From the NCBI RefSeq assembly GCF_005217615.1, contig NZ_SZNK01000001.1:6102727-6166726 (forward strand): 64,000 nucleotides of DNA, in the 5' to 3' direction. The notes beneath the pieces were generated by a model. It was given only the letters and a program-made list of their open reading frames with translations. It was not told the origin of the DNA and made no database searches. Below, in pieces: positions 7,930 through 16,784 of this stretch. Within the stretch, counting starts at the first letter, position 1. Each line of letters opens with the position of its first letter. Made by a program: the position numbers and the translations under genes. This stretch comes from Brevibacillus antibioticus (GTDB lineage: Bacteria; Bacillota; Bacilli; Brevibacillales; Brevibacillaceae).

Positions 7930-8622
7930 ATGTTGGACGACGGCATATATGTATTGATTAAAAAAGGAGACCCCGAGCAGCTTCAGAAGCGTCAGTTTCT
8001 TCAGAAGGAAGAGTGTGCGATTGGGAGACGGGGTAATCAATTACAACCAGACATTGCTTTTTCCAGTCCGTATATCTCCAGAAGGCATGCAGTGATACGG
8101 AAAATCAACAACCAATATACGATTTCTGATTTGCAAAGCAAGCATGGGACAGAAGTGAACGGAATGCCGATACAGCAGGCACCACATTTTCTTTATCATG
8201 GTGATCATATTACGCTGGCTAAAGGCGTAGTAGAGATGATATTTTTCGCAGAGGGTAGCGAGATGGATGTGACGAGGGAGTTCTCATTCCCTTTGACGAT
8301 TCCAAAAGAAACTACCTCCACTTCCGGCTTGGTCATCAATCTGGAACGCAGAGAAATACGTCTCGATGGCACAAGAATCCATTTGACCGGAAAAGATATG
8401 GACTTGCTCATGCTTCTGTACCAACGTGCGAATCAGGCAGTTAGCTATGATGAAATCATGGTACTCGTCTGGCCGGAGAGATTACTGAATGCGGAGAGCA
8501 GCGTTCCGGATGTTGGACGAGCCGAGATCAACGCTCTCGTTTATCGCTTGCGTAAGCGGCTGGGTAGATATGGCGAGAACATCACCACGATCCCGCGCTT
8601 TGGTTACATGTGGGAAAAATAG
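7930..8622 (+). CDS. FHA-domain and winged-helix DNA-binding regulator
   Basis: 230 residues with an unusual pairing. Residues about 25-100 form a forkhead-associated domain (CAIGRRGNQ, SSPYISRRHAVIR, SKHGTEVNG), which binds phosphothreonine peptides. Residues about 135-230 form an OmpR/PhoB-type winged helix (LTGKDMDLLMLLYQRANQAVSYDEIMVLVWPE, then NALVYRLRKRLG and TIPRFGYMWEK). There is no receiver domain, so activity is probably controlled by Ser/Thr phosphorylation instead of a His-Asp relay. GAGGTG lies a few bases before ATG 7930. The gene has its own promoter and terminator and directly precedes two penicillin-binding protein genes, suggesting a cell-wall-linked regulator. Target inference only. 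Confidence 0.85.
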   Translation: MLDDGIYVLIKKGDPEQLQKRQFLQKEECAIGRRGNQLQPDIAFSSPYISRRHAVIRKINNQYTISDLQSKHGTEVNGMPIQQAPHFLYHGDHITLAKGVVEMIFFAEGSEMDVTREFSFPLTIPKETTSTSGLVINLERREIRLDGTRIHLTGKDMDLLMLLYQRANQAVSYDEIMVLVWPERLLNAESSVPDVGRAEINALVYRLRKRLGRYGENITTIPRFGYMWEK

Positions 8623-8637
8623 TAGGCAGTACGACAG

Positions 8638-8665
8638 ACACAGGATGAATTTCCTGTGTTTTTTT
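8638..8665 (+). terminator. rho-independent terminator after FHA regulator gene
   Basis: ACACAGGA (8638-8645) pairs with TCCTGTGT (8652-8659) around a six-base loop, followed by a seven-T run. Confidence 0.8.
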
Positions 8666-8688
8666 GCATTTGATGTAACTATCTGACA

Positions 8689-8730
8689 CTTATCATCGTC
8701 CTATGATAATAGTCTCATCTTGTCATCATC
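8689..8730. promoter_or_regulatory. candidate operator of penicillin-binding protein operon
   Basis: The exact 12-mer CTTATCATCGTC (8689-8700) also found at 7309-7320 is followed by a related CTATGA at an 11-base step (8701) and by TTGTCATCATC (8720-8730), which matches the 11-mer core at 9 of 11 positions. It lies 60-100 bases before the operon. Regulatory role inferred. Confidence 0.4.
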
Positions 8731-8791
8731 TTTTTTCCATATATTATGGTATTCGACTGTAATATCGTGTGGTAGGGAAGGTGAATGACTA

Positions 8792-10843
8792 GTGAAAAAG
8801 ACATGGATAGTATTTTGGACGGTTTTTGTCGTTGTTCTTTCAGGTTTTTTTTATCTTTTCTGGGACTTTTGGAAGGACACCACACAGTCGGATGGCGAGA
8901 GGGCAAAGGCAGCATTCACTGCGTATACGACAAAATGGGGAGAACAGAAATTCTCTGACATGTACGAGCAGCTTTCTTTACATACAAAAAAGACCATCAG
9001 CAAAGAAGAATTCGTATCGCGTTACCAAAATATATACGGAGGGATCGAGGCCAAAGCGATTGTGGTCGAGCCGATGTACAATGGCGACGTCATGCCAGGT
9101 GAGGATGGGCAGATCAACTTTCATTACAGGCTGACAATGGAAACCTTCATTGAACCGATTTCCTTTACGGGGAAAGCAGCGCTTGTCAAAGAAACGCAGA
9201 ACGACCTGGAGGACTGGTACATTCATTGGAATCCTTCTTTTATTTTTCCAGAAATGAAAGAAGGGGACAAAGTAAGAGCCAATACGGTGTATCCCAGACG
9301 AGGTGAAATCACGGATCGGGCAGGGCGTCCATTGGCCACAGAGCGTGTCGTGGTAGATATCGGGATCAATCCGGGAGAATGGAGCCAGACGTCACAGACC
9401 GAGAAAATGGCGGTCAGCAAGCTTTTGCAAATTCCGTTGGATGACCTCACCTCGAAGGTCCAAGCTCCGACAAGCAAAACGGTCAAGTTTATCCGGATTG
9501 CCACGCTGCCGCAGGACGATGCACGCATCAAACAAATAGAAAAAACAGAAGGGCTCAAATTGAACAAAAAGAAAGTCCGCTACTATCCCTATCAGGACGC
9601 GACGGCCCATCTGGTTGGCTATGTAGGAGCGATCAATCAAGAAGAGTACGAGAAGCGAAAGGATCAGGGCTATAAAACGTCCGATGTGATTGGCAAATCA
9701 GGACTGGAACAGATTTTTGAGGAGAAGCTAAGAGGGAGTGCAGGTGGGCGTATCGTTATCACGGATGCGGATGGAACGGAAAAAAAGACCGTGGTGGAAC
9801 GCTTCGCCAAGCATGGACAGCCACTGGTATTAACGATAGATGCTGATGTACAGAAAACGATTTACCAGGAGCTGAAAAACGAAGCAGGCACGGCTGCGGC
9901 CATCTCACCAAAGACCGGGGAAATACTGGCCCTCGTCAATTCTCCGTCCTTTGATCCGAATGCGTTTGTGCTTGGGATGTCGGCAACAGAGTGGAAGCAA
10001 ATGAATGAAAACCCGCAAAAGCCGCTTCTCAATCGATTCGCGCGCGGGTTTGCGCCGGGCTCTACCTTCAAACCGATTACGGCAGCGATTGGACTTGAGT
10101 CAGGTGCAATTACCCCTGCGGACAGTATCCACGTCCGGGGACTGCATTGGCAAAAGGATGCGTCCTGGGGTGGATACGAGGTAACACGGGTCAGCGATTA
10201 CGGGGGACCTGTCAATTTGGAAAAAGCATTAGTGTACTCCGACAATATTTATTTTGCGAAAGCGGCCCTCTCCATGGGGGAGGAGCAATTCGTGAAAAAG
10301 AGCGAGTTGTTTGGATTCCATGAAGCTCTCCCGGTTCCATATCCACTGGACAAGTCGAAGCTGAATAACGGCGGTTTCAAAAACGAGATTCAATTGGCAG
10401 ACTCTGGATACGGTCAGGGCGAGGTAACGATGACGCCACTTCACCTCGCGTTGGTGTACAGCGCTTTTGCAAATGACGGGCATATTGTCTATCCGTCATT
10501 GTTGCAGGAAGACAAAAAAGGCGGGTATTGGAAGACGAATGTCATACCTGTTGATGTGGCGAGCACGGTGAAGCAGCATTTGATAAAGGTTATGGAAGAC
10601 CCGCGCGGCACCGGACGAGGAGCACGCGTGCCAGGTATTCGCATGGCAGGCAAGACTGGAACAGCTGAGCTGAAACAGAAAAAAGGCGAGATCGGGTTGG
10701 AAAACGGATGGTACGCCGTTTTTAATGTAGATAATCCACATTTGCTGGTTACCATGATGATAGAGGATGTCCGTGGTCGGGGTGGCAGTCATGTACTCGA
10801 TGCGCGTATCAAACGGATTTTCACGAAGGTACTGAAAGAGTAG
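8792..10843 (+). CDS. class B penicillin-binding protein with NTF2-like N-terminal domain
   Basis: 683-residue membrane-anchored D,D-transpeptidase that cross-links peptidoglycan outside the membrane. Residues about 5-25 are a single N-terminal anchor. About 35-150 is an NTF2-like domain (AAFTAYTTKWGEQKFSDMYEQL) as in MecA and B. subtilis PbpC. About 165-330 is the PBP dimerisation domain (RGEITDRAGRPLATE). The transpeptidase domain has all motifs: Ser424-Thr-Phe-Lys427, Ser483-Asp-Asn485 and Lys621-Thr-Gly623. MecA-like architecture is common in low-affinity enzymes but does not by itself prove beta-lactam resistance. The gene starts the operon with the next PBP 11 bases downstream. The start is supported by GGGAAGGTGAATG upstream; the first codon is GTG. 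Confidence 0.9.
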   Translation: MKKTWIVFWTVFVVVLSGFFYLFWDFWKDTTQSDGERAKAAFTAYTTKWGEQKFSDMYEQLSLHTKKTISKEEFVSRYQNIYGGIEAKAIVVEPMYNGDVMPGEDGQINFHYRLTMETFIEPISFTGKAALVKETQNDLEDWYIHWNPSFIFPEMKEGDKVRANTVYPRRGEITDRAGRPLATERVVVDIGINPGEWSQTSQTEKMAVSKLLQIPLDDLTSKVQAPTSKTVKFIRIATLPQDDARIKQIEKTEGLKLNKKKVRYYPYQDATAHLVGYVGAINQEEYEKRKDQGYKTSDVIGKSGLEQIFEEKLRGSAGGRIVITDADGTEKKTVVERFAKHGQPLVLTIDADVQKTIYQELKNEAGTAAAISPKTGEILALVNSPSFDPNAFVLGMSATEWKQMNENPQKPLLNRFARGFAPGSTFKPITAAIGLESGAITPADSIHVRGLHWQKDASWGGYEVTRVSDYGGPVNLEKALVYSDNIYFAKAALSMGEEQFVKKSELFGFHEALPVPYPLDKSKLNNGGFKNEIQLADSGYGQGEVTMTPLHLALVYSAFANDGHIVYPSLLQEDKKGGYWKTNVIPVDVASTVKQHLIKVMEDPRGTGRGARVPGIRMAGKTGTAELKQKKGEIGLENGWYAVFNVDNPHLLVTMMIEDVRGRGGSHVLDARIKRIFTKVLKE

Positions 10844-10854
10844 GGAGAGTAACG

Positions 10855-12864
10855 ATGAAGGAAGAAAAAAATGATCGTGTGAAACGGTTACAAATCGTAT
10901 ATATCGTCGTATTTCTGATGTTTGTGGTCATCATTTTGAGATTGGCGCAAATCCAAATCCAGCAAGGGAGCGAATTTGCAAATGAGCTGGCAGACAGATC
11001 GTATAAAAGGGATTACATTCCCGCTATGCGAGGAAACATTTATGACCGCAACGGGTATGTCATTGCCGAAAGTCGGCCTTCCCATCTCGCTGTCTTCCGT
11101 GAACAAGAGATCATGGAGAAGAAAGCGTACTTTGACCTGGTGGAAAAGCTGGAGAAAATACTGAGCCTCGACAAGGCCACGCTGTTAAAAAAGATGGATG
11201 TCGGATATGCCTACGAGAAAGGCAATTATGTGTTAGCGGCACGGCAATTGCCGCGCTATTTGGAAAAAGAGCTGAAGGTAGATTTGACGGGGAAAGAAAT
11301 CGCGGTGTTGGGTGAGCATCGCGGCGATTTGCCGGGGATTGAAGTGGTGACAAAACCGATCAGAAAATACGATCCCAAGCAAATCGCTGTACAGGCGGTC
11401 GGGTATGTCCGGCCCTTTCATATTGCTGAAAATGTGAAGCTCGCCTCCTACAAGGATGAGAGCACGCGGTATTTGCCGAACCAGTTAGTCGGGCTCGATG
11501 GGATTGAGCACTCTTACGAAGAAGAGCTTCGCGGGAGCAACGGTTACCGGATGTATGAAGTCGCAGCAAATCAGACAGTTGTAAAGCAAGTGGAGGAAGT
11601 TCCGTCCGTCCCAGGCAATCATGTGTATCTCACCATTGATCAGCGGATACAGCTGGATATCCGGGATTCGATTCGAGAGTTTCTTCCGAAGATGCGTGCA
11701 ACCATCCCTGAGGCGAGGGCAGCAAAGGGAGCGTACGTCGTGGCAGTCGAGGTCAAGACAGGTAAGGTCGTCGCGATGGTCAGTTATCCGGAATACGATC
11801 CAAACGTATGGATTGAGGGACCGGATCAAAAAACGTATGACGAGATAAAGCTGGCGGTGGTGAATGGGACGATTCGGGAAGCCCCACACGATACGCGGCC
11901 ATTAAAGGGCGAGGCGGCCATCCAGGAGGGCTACAAGCACCCGGGCTCAATTGTGCCGTCGGGATCTGTCATCAAGCCGATTACGGTATTGCTCGGTTTG
12001 CAGGAAGGCATCATTACTCCCTTCGATCGTTGGAATGATGTAGGTGTGTATCACTATGGACGTGGTACGGATCGGATTAAGAACGACAGTTCCAAAGCGC
12101 ATGGCATGATTACTCCTGCGATTTCCCTGCAAAAGTCATCGAATACGTACATGTCGAGAATCGGGGAGGAGCTGTCCCGTCGAAAAGGAAAAGAGTCAGC
12201 GTCCGTGCTGCAATCGTACTATCATGCATTCGGGTTAGGGGTTCAGACTGGCGTGGATTTGCCGCATGAAAACAAAGGCAAAGAAGACTATTTGGTGATG
12301 GATGAAAACTACGGACCATTAGCAGCGATGGTGCAAGCTTCCTTCGGGCAACAAGTTCGAGCAACGACGATGCAATTGGCACAATATGCGGCGACGCTTG
12401 CGAATAAAGGAGTACGTTTGCAGCCGCAGATGGTAGATAAGATCACAGACGCAGAAGGAAAACTGGTGAAAACGTACACACCCAAAACCATGAGCACCTT
12501 CCCTCACCCTGATAAATACTGGGACGTTCTGGAGCAAGGCATGGTGATGGTGACGAAACCAGGGGGAACAGCAGTCCGCGCGTATGCGGGAATGCCATTT
12601 CAGGTAGCTGCAAAAACGGGTACATCTGAGCAAGACATTTATGTACCGGTGACGGTGACAGATGAGAAAACAGGACAGAAAAAGACAAGGTGGAAAATGC
12701 ACGGCCGGATTACGAATGGTGTCAGCATTTCGTATGCGCCTGTCGACGATCCTGTCCTGGCAGTAGCCGTAATCGTTCCTGAGGGTGGTTATGGGGGAAG
12801 ATCGGCTGCGATCATTTCACGTTCTGTGTACGATGTGTATGACAAGCATATCGGATTGAAATAG
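10855..12864 (+). CDS. class B penicillin-binding protein (PBP2-like transpeptidase)
   Basis: 669-residue membrane-anchored transpeptidase. A hydrophobic anchor lies at about 13-33, the dimerisation domain follows (MRGNIYDRNGYVIAES), and the catalytic domain carries Ser371-Val-Ile-Lys374, Ser428-Ser-Asn430 and Lys587-Thr-Gly589. Length and motif spacing match the PBP2/PbpA-PbpH group acting in side-wall or spore-wall synthesis. GGGAGAG precedes ATG 10855, 11 bases after the previous PBP stop, so the two are one operon. No partner SEDS glycosyltransferase (RodA/FtsW type) is present in the window, so the polymerase partner must be encoded elsewhere. Confidence 0.9.
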   Translation: MKEEKNDRVKRLQIVYIVVFLMFVVIILRLAQIQIQQGSEFANELADRSYKRDYIPAMRGNIYDRNGYVIAESRPSHLAVFREQEIMEKKAYFDLVEKLEKILSLDKATLLKKMDVGYAYEKGNYVLAARQLPRYLEKELKVDLTGKEIAVLGEHRGDLPGIEVVTKPIRKYDPKQIAVQAVGYVRPFHIAENVKLASYKDESTRYLPNQLVGLDGIEHSYEEELRGSNGYRMYEVAANQTVVKQVEEVPSVPGNHVYLTIDQRIQLDIRDSIREFLPKMRATIPEARAAKGAYVVAVEVKTGKVVAMVSYPEYDPNVWIEGPDQKTYDEIKLAVVNGTIREAPHDTRPLKGEAAIQEGYKHPGSIVPSGSVIKPITVLLGLQEGIITPFDRWNDVGVYHYGRGTDRIKNDSSKAHGMITPAISLQKSSNTYMSRIGEELSRRKGKESASVLQSYYHAFGLGVQTGVDLPHENKGKEDYLVMDENYGPLAAMVQASFGQQVRATTMQLAQYAATLANKGVRLQPQMVDKITDAEGKLVKTYTPKTMSTFPHPDKYWDVLEQGMVMVTKPGGTAVRAYAGMPFQVAAKTGTSEQDIYVPVTVTDEKTGQKKTRWKMHGRITNGVSISYAPVDDPVLAVAVIVPEGGYGGRSAAIISRSVYDVYDKHIGLK

Positions 12865-12865
12865 C

Positions 12866-12913
12866 AAGCTGCTCGAAGTGGCTCTGTCGAGGATCTACTT
12901 CGGGCAGCTTTCT
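12866..12913 (+). terminator. strong terminator after PBP operon
   Basis: Fourteen-base arms, AAGCTGCTCGAAGT (from 12867) against ACTTCGGGCAGCTT (12897-12910), followed by TTCTTTC. Confidence 0.8.
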
Positions 12914-12944
12914 TTCAGCCATTAGACAGATTAGGAGGATGACT

Positions 12945-13241
12945 ATGGTAGGGATGGAGATAAACGATTTATTAAATTTCGTCTTGATTACTTTTATCAT
13001 AAGTTTACTCGTTATTTCCGTTGCTTTATTGCTTCAAAAGAAACGAGGGAATCTGGTCAATGGATTCACACTTAGTATAATTTCAGTAATTTCCGTAATC
13101 GTTTCTGGAACGAATCTAATGATTATGGGTTACATAGCCGATGAATTTAATCTAAGTGGAGATGCGATGTCCACCTATATGTTTTTCATCATTGTAGGGG
13201 TAAACATACTTAATTTCCTTCTTTACTTAAAAAAAGAATGA
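12945..13241 (+). CDS. small hypothetical membrane protein
   Basis: 98 residues with three hydrophobic helices at about 7-28, 38-60 and 68-90 and a short charged tail (YLKKE). No family recognised. Start ATG 12945 is preferred because GGAGG (12934-12938) is seven bases away; the ATG at 12939 touches the ribosome site. AT-rich compared with the neighbouring PBP genes and flanked by terminators on both sides, so it is a single-gene unit. Confidence 0.6.
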   Translation: MVGMEINDLLNFVLITFIISLLVISVALLLQKKRGNLVNGFTLSIISVISVIVSGTNLMIMGYIADEFNLSGDAMSTYMFFIIVGVNILNFLLYLKKE

Positions 13242-13252
13242 GGGCTCGAAGG

Positions 13253-13308
13253 TTAAAAAAACGGAAAAACTCGCATCGCTCGGTGATACGAAGTCTTTCC
13301 GTTTTTAT
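13253..13308. terminator. bidirectional terminator
   Basis: AAACGGAAAAACT pairs with AGTCTTTCCGTTT across about 20 bases, with A and T tracts outside both arms; it lies between two convergent genes. Confidence 0.75.
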
Positions 13309-13340
13309 TTATAGGCTAAGCTAGTGAGGCTGTGGTGTTG

Positions 13341-14219
13341 TTATTTCGTATCTGCTTTTTGCAAAAAGCTGCGGATAACCTGCACGTATTCATCTGTCTC
13401 TTCCAGATAGCCGACATGCGAGCTGTTTTCAAAGACATGGAGCGCGGCGTTTGGCACCAGAGATTGATAATAACCTGTAGATTCAGGCGTTGCTTCATCA
13501 TAACGGCCGCAAACGAACAGGGAAGGGATGTTGATTTGATGCAGCTTGGGAGTATAGTCGAACGTTTTCAGATTCCCTGTCGGGCAAAACTCAGATGGTC
13601 CCCACATTGTCATGTAAACCTCTTTGTTTGCTTTTGGACGGCTTTCTGTCATAACTGTTGGCATTGGATCAAGGCGGCACACATGGCGCTTGTAGTACTC
13701 CTTCATGGCATCCTGGTATTCTTGTGAATCGGTTGTGCCCTGCTCCTCGTGTGTAGCGATGGTTTGTTGCACATCTGCTGGCAATTGCTCGATTAAACGA
13801 TCTGCATCCTGTTTCCAACGCTCTGCGCTCAAGCAGGGGCTGGAGAAGATGATACCCTGTACCCCTTCCGGCTTGGCATCTACTAAATAAGCTGCTGCCA
13901 GCATCGTACCCCACGAGTGTCCTAGGATGTGAACCTCTTTTAAGCCAAGGGCTTGTCTGATGCAAGCCAGCTCTTCCACAAAGCGTTCGGTTTTCCAAAG
14001 AGTCAGATCCGTCGGGCGATCGGAATTTCCCGACCCGAGCTGATCGTAGAAAATGACGGGTCTGTCGTTGCCTAAGACATGAAGCGTTGATTTGAGCGGA
14101 TCATGCGTATTTCCAGGCCCTCCGTGAAGGACGATCAGAGGTGTTTTCTCCCCTTCGCCGACACGACTGTACCATACTCTTCCGCCAGGAACTTCAATAT
14201 AGCCTTCTTGCATGCTCAT
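13341..14219 (-). CDS. proline iminopeptidase-family alpha/beta hydrolase
   Basis: 292-residue alpha/beta hydrolase of the prolyl iminopeptidase/tricorn-interacting-factor F1 group. LHGGPGNTHD (oxyanion region), FYDQLGSGNSDRP, the nucleophile elbow GHSWG, CGRYDEATPES with the acid, and SSHVGYLEETDEY with the catalytic His are all present. It should release N-terminal proline or other residues from peptides or amides in the cytoplasm. ATG 14219 is chosen because GGAGG (complement of 14228-14232) lies eight bases upstream; a longer GTG start at 14234 would contain that ribosome site. Single gene. Confidence 0.85.
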   Translation of the reverse strand: MSMQEGYIEVPGGRVWYSRVGEGEKTPLIVLHGGPGNTHDPLKSTLHVLGNDRPVIFYDQLGSGNSDRPTDLTLWKTERFVEELACIRQALGLKEVHILGHSWGTMLAAAYLVDAKPEGVQGIIFSSPCLSAERWKQDADRLIEQLPADVQQTIATHEEQGTTDSQEYQDAMKEYYKRHVCRLDPMPTVMTESRPKANKEVYMTMWGPSEFCPTGNLKTFDYTPKLHQINIPSLFVCGRYDEATPESTGYYQSLVPNAALHVFENSSHVGYLEETDEYVQVIRSFLQKADTK

Positions 14220-14297
14220 CGATAATGCCTCCACTTCAGGTTCATGCTGATCTTTCCTTCTATCAAATATAGCATATGGAATTGTTTTTACACTTTT

Positions 14298-14325
14298 TTT
14301 AGAATTGATTTAGAGCGTGTTTAGA
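14298..14325 (+). promoter_or_regulatory. triple TTTAGA direct repeat, response-regulator box
   Basis: TTTAGA occurs at 14298, 14309 and 14320, at exact 11-base steps. This is the helical-phase direct-repeat layout bound by OmpR/PhoB-type regulators, and one is encoded in the same operon at 16781. A TATAGA -10-like element follows at 14347-14352, so the last repeat overlaps the -35 position, as in activated promoters. Sequence is direct; binding is inference. Confidence 0.6.
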
Positions 14326-14394
14326 CCCTCTATTTATCATCACTGGTATAGAAAGCGATGACAGTTGCTTTCGATGAAACGAGGAGGGATCAGC

Positions 14395-15300
14395 ATGCGA
14401 AAAAAATGGTTAGGTATCGGCTTGTCGGTTGGAATCACAGGAGCATTGATTTGGGGATACGGGGCATCAGCGAGTGCGGAGAGCACGGCGATGGGTGTTT
14501 ATGAATCTGCCCTTCATCAAACGAAGGAAGCGAAGAGCATGACGGCTCACGCGCAGCTAGCGCTTACAGACAACGGTACGAAGCTGCTCACGCTCGACGG
14601 AGTCGCAAAGATCGATCATAACCAGCACATCGGAAATGTGAATGCGACTTTTACAGACACGCTGGGCGAGAAAAGCATGCAAGCCTTTCTGGAAAAGGAT
14701 CAAGTTGTGATTAAAAAAGGGGATAGTAACGTTTATCGGGTCATGGAAAAATTGGAAAGAAGTCTCCAACCTGAAAATGACGCCGATAACAAACGCGGGG
14801 CCATGATGCATAAGATGTTTGCTACGGTATTCGGCGATCTCGGAAAATACGCGACCATTGAGAATCTACCAGATGGGGGCAAGAGCACGTCGCTTCAGCT
14901 CTCTGAAGAGCAAATTCCAGCATTTATTCAGGCAGCCGGACCTATTCTCTACGATAAGCTCGCCAAACATAGTCAAGAAGCGTCTTCCTCTGAAAACCTT
15001 CTATCTGTGAAGCTTCCTCGTTTGCAAGAGGATTTTCAAGTGGACCAAGTATTGCTGAACGCCAAGATCAACGAAAAAAATCAAATCGAACAGCAATCTG
15101 CTGTGGTACACCTCTCGGGAACGGACGCGTCTGGGAAAGAGCACAAGCTCCAGCTTTCTTTGGATATCCGCCTGTCCGATTTGGGTACGACCACACCGGA
15201 TCGCATCGATCTTACCGGCAAGCAAGTCGAGAAGGTTTCCCGCGAGGACATGAAGAACAAATGGAGAAAAGACTGGACGAAGCATTCCGATTTCGAGTAA
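14395..15300 (+). CDS. secreted protein of two-component operon, unknown function
   Basis: 301 residues with a Sec signal peptide (RKKWLGIGLSVGITGALIWG, then ASASAES cleavage region). The mature part is rich in beta strands and amphipathic helices (ESALHQTKEAKSMTAHAQLAL, LDIRLSDLGTTTPDRIDLTGKQVEKV) and may resemble the lipid-binding LolA/LppX-like fold seen in Bacillus sensor-associated proteins, but I do not recognise a specific family. ATG 14395 has GAGGAGGG upstream. It is first in an operon with a histidine kinase (27 bases later) and a response regulator, so it may be the sensed partner or main target at the cell surface. Confidence 0.75.
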   Translation: MRKKWLGIGLSVGITGALIWGYGASASAESTAMGVYESALHQTKEAKSMTAHAQLALTDNGTKLLTLDGVAKIDHNQHIGNVNATFTDTLGEKSMQAFLEKDQVVIKKGDSNVYRVMEKLERSLQPENDADNKRGAMMHKMFATVFGDLGKYATIENLPDGGKSTSLQLSEEQIPAFIQAAGPILYDKLAKHSQEASSSENLLSVKLPRLQEDFQVDQVLLNAKINEKNQIEQQSAVVHLSGTDASGKEHKLQLSLDIRLSDLGTTTPDRIDLTGKQVEKVSREDMKNKWRKDWTKHSDFE

Positions 15301-15326
15301 ACCATGACTGCAAAGGGGGATGAAAC

Positions 15327-16784
15327 ATGTCAATTAAAACAAGACTTTTGCTCTCCTATATTGCCATGATTATCATCCCCCTTGTTTTGTTTGGAGTGGT
15401 GGCATCGGGATTGGCGAATTACTTTTGGGGGGAACGAGAAGCAGGCAAACCATTCCTTCGTGATACGCTCAATAAACGAGACGAGTTGTTTGCTGGTCTT
15501 ACATTCATGGCCAAATACGCTCCCAATCAATTGACGAACCAGAACATGCTGACAGAGACGGATGAGCAGCTACAAGCAGTTGGCGGTGCATTGATTCTGA
15601 CCAAGGACGAGCATGTGCTATTTGTTTCCCCGTCGATTGATAGCGCTGACGTACCTAATTATTTGCAGGATCAGCCGGATCAGGGGCGCATGCATAGCTG
15701 GCAGCCGTTTAAACAGGACGGCTACACATTTGATACGTACGAGTTTACTTTTGCTGATCAGAGGAAAGGAAAGCTCTACTTCCTTGCGAATTCTTTCCCA
15801 TATATGCAGACAGGCATTTATTTTTTTATCGCATTGATTCTCAGTCTTCTCACGATTGTGGCGCTGACGAACGGTGTATTAACGTTTCTTGTTTCACGGA
15901 GTATCATTCGACCTTTGTACGCCTTAAAGCAGGCAGCGAACGAAATCAAAGAAGGCAATCTAGAGCGTCCTGTTCGACTCCATCGCAAAGATGAGCTGGG
16001 GGAGCTGGGAGAAGCATTTGAAGAGATGCGGGGTAGATTGTATGATTCTATCCATTTGCAGCTTCAGTATGAGGAAAATCGTAAACAATTGATTTCGAGT
16101 ATCTCCCATGATCTAAAAACACCCATCACAGGAATCAAAGCATGTGTGGAAGCGGTGCAGGAAGGGATTGCGGATACGGAAGCGAAGCGGGAAAAATATA
16201 TGAAGATGATTGCCATCAAATCAGAGCAGATGGACCGTCTGATTGATGAGCTGTTTTTATTCTCGAGACTGGATTTGAACAAGCTTCCCTTTCACTTTGA
16301 AGAAATCGATATGCGAGCATATATGGCACAGTTTGCCGAAGAGCTGCGACTAGACCCGCGGATGCACGGCATTCCAATTCGCTATGAGGAGGAGCATACA
16401 AGTCCGATTCCAGTCATGGCTGATCAGGAAAAACTCCATCGCGTGCTCATGAATATCGTGGACAATAGCCTGAAGTACTTGAACAAGGACGAGAAGCTGA
16501 TTCGATTGGAAGTGGAGAAAGCCAACAGTGAAGTGCTATTGGCAATCTCCGACAATGGAACAGGGATTGAAAAAGAAGCAATGCCCCATATTTTTGACCG
16601 CTTTTATCGGGCGGACCCTGCACGTAATTCGGCCATGGGAGGCAGCGGTCTGGGACTCGCCATCGTCAAACAAATTGTGGAGGGGCACGGTGGTCGTGTA
16701 TGGGCGGAGAGTGAGAGCGGACGCGGGACCCGTATTTGTTTTACCTTGCCAGATATCAAGAGAGTCGGGGGTGACACGGAATGA
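15327..16784 (+). CDS. sensor histidine kinase with HAMP domain
   Basis: 485-residue membrane sensor. TM1 is about 8-28, an extracellular sensor region runs to about 160, TM2 is about 163-188, and HAMP follows (SRSIIRPLYALKQAANEIKEGNLERPV). The HisKA H-box SSISHDLKTPITG has phospho-His261. The ATPase region shows the N box (IVDNSLKYLN), SDNGTGIEKEAMPHIFDRFYR and GGSGLGLAIVKQIVEGHGG. It should phosphorylate the response regulator encoded with a 4-base overlap downstream. ATG 15327 has GGGGGATGAAAC upstream. Confidence 0.9.
   Translation: MSIKTRLLLSYIAMIIIPLVLFGVVASGLANYFWGEREAGKPFLRDTLNKRDELFAGLTFMAKYAPNQLTNQNMLTETDEQLQAVGGALILTKDEHVLFVSPSIDSADVPNYLQDQPDQGRMHSWQPFKQDGYTFDTYEFTFADQRKGKLYFLANSFPYMQTGIYFFIALILSLLTIVALTNGVLTFLVSRSIIRPLYALKQAANEIKEGNLERPVRLHRKDELGELGEAFEEMRGRLYDSIHLQLQYEENRKQLISSISHDLKTPITGIKACVEAVQEGIADTEAKREKYMKMIAIKSEQMDRLIDELFLFSRLDLNKLPFHFEEIDMRAYMAQFAEELRLDPRMHGIPIRYEEEHTSPIPVMADQEKLHRVLMNIVDNSLKYLNKDEKLIRLEVEKANSEVLLAISDNGTGIEKEAMPHIFDRFYRADPARNSAMGGSGLGLAIVKQIVEGHGGRVWAESESGRGTRICFTLPDIKRVGGDTE

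Noticed and set aside
8792..12864. Calling the two penicillin-binding proteins a beta-lactam resistance locus
   Set aside because: MecA-like architecture also occurs in intrinsic PBPs; no BlaR/BlaI-type regulator or mobile element is present.
14334..14341. TTATCATC near the two-component operon as a third copy of the PBP-operon motif
   Set aside because: Only eight bases match, which is expected by chance in 64 kb, and the 11-base partner element is missing.
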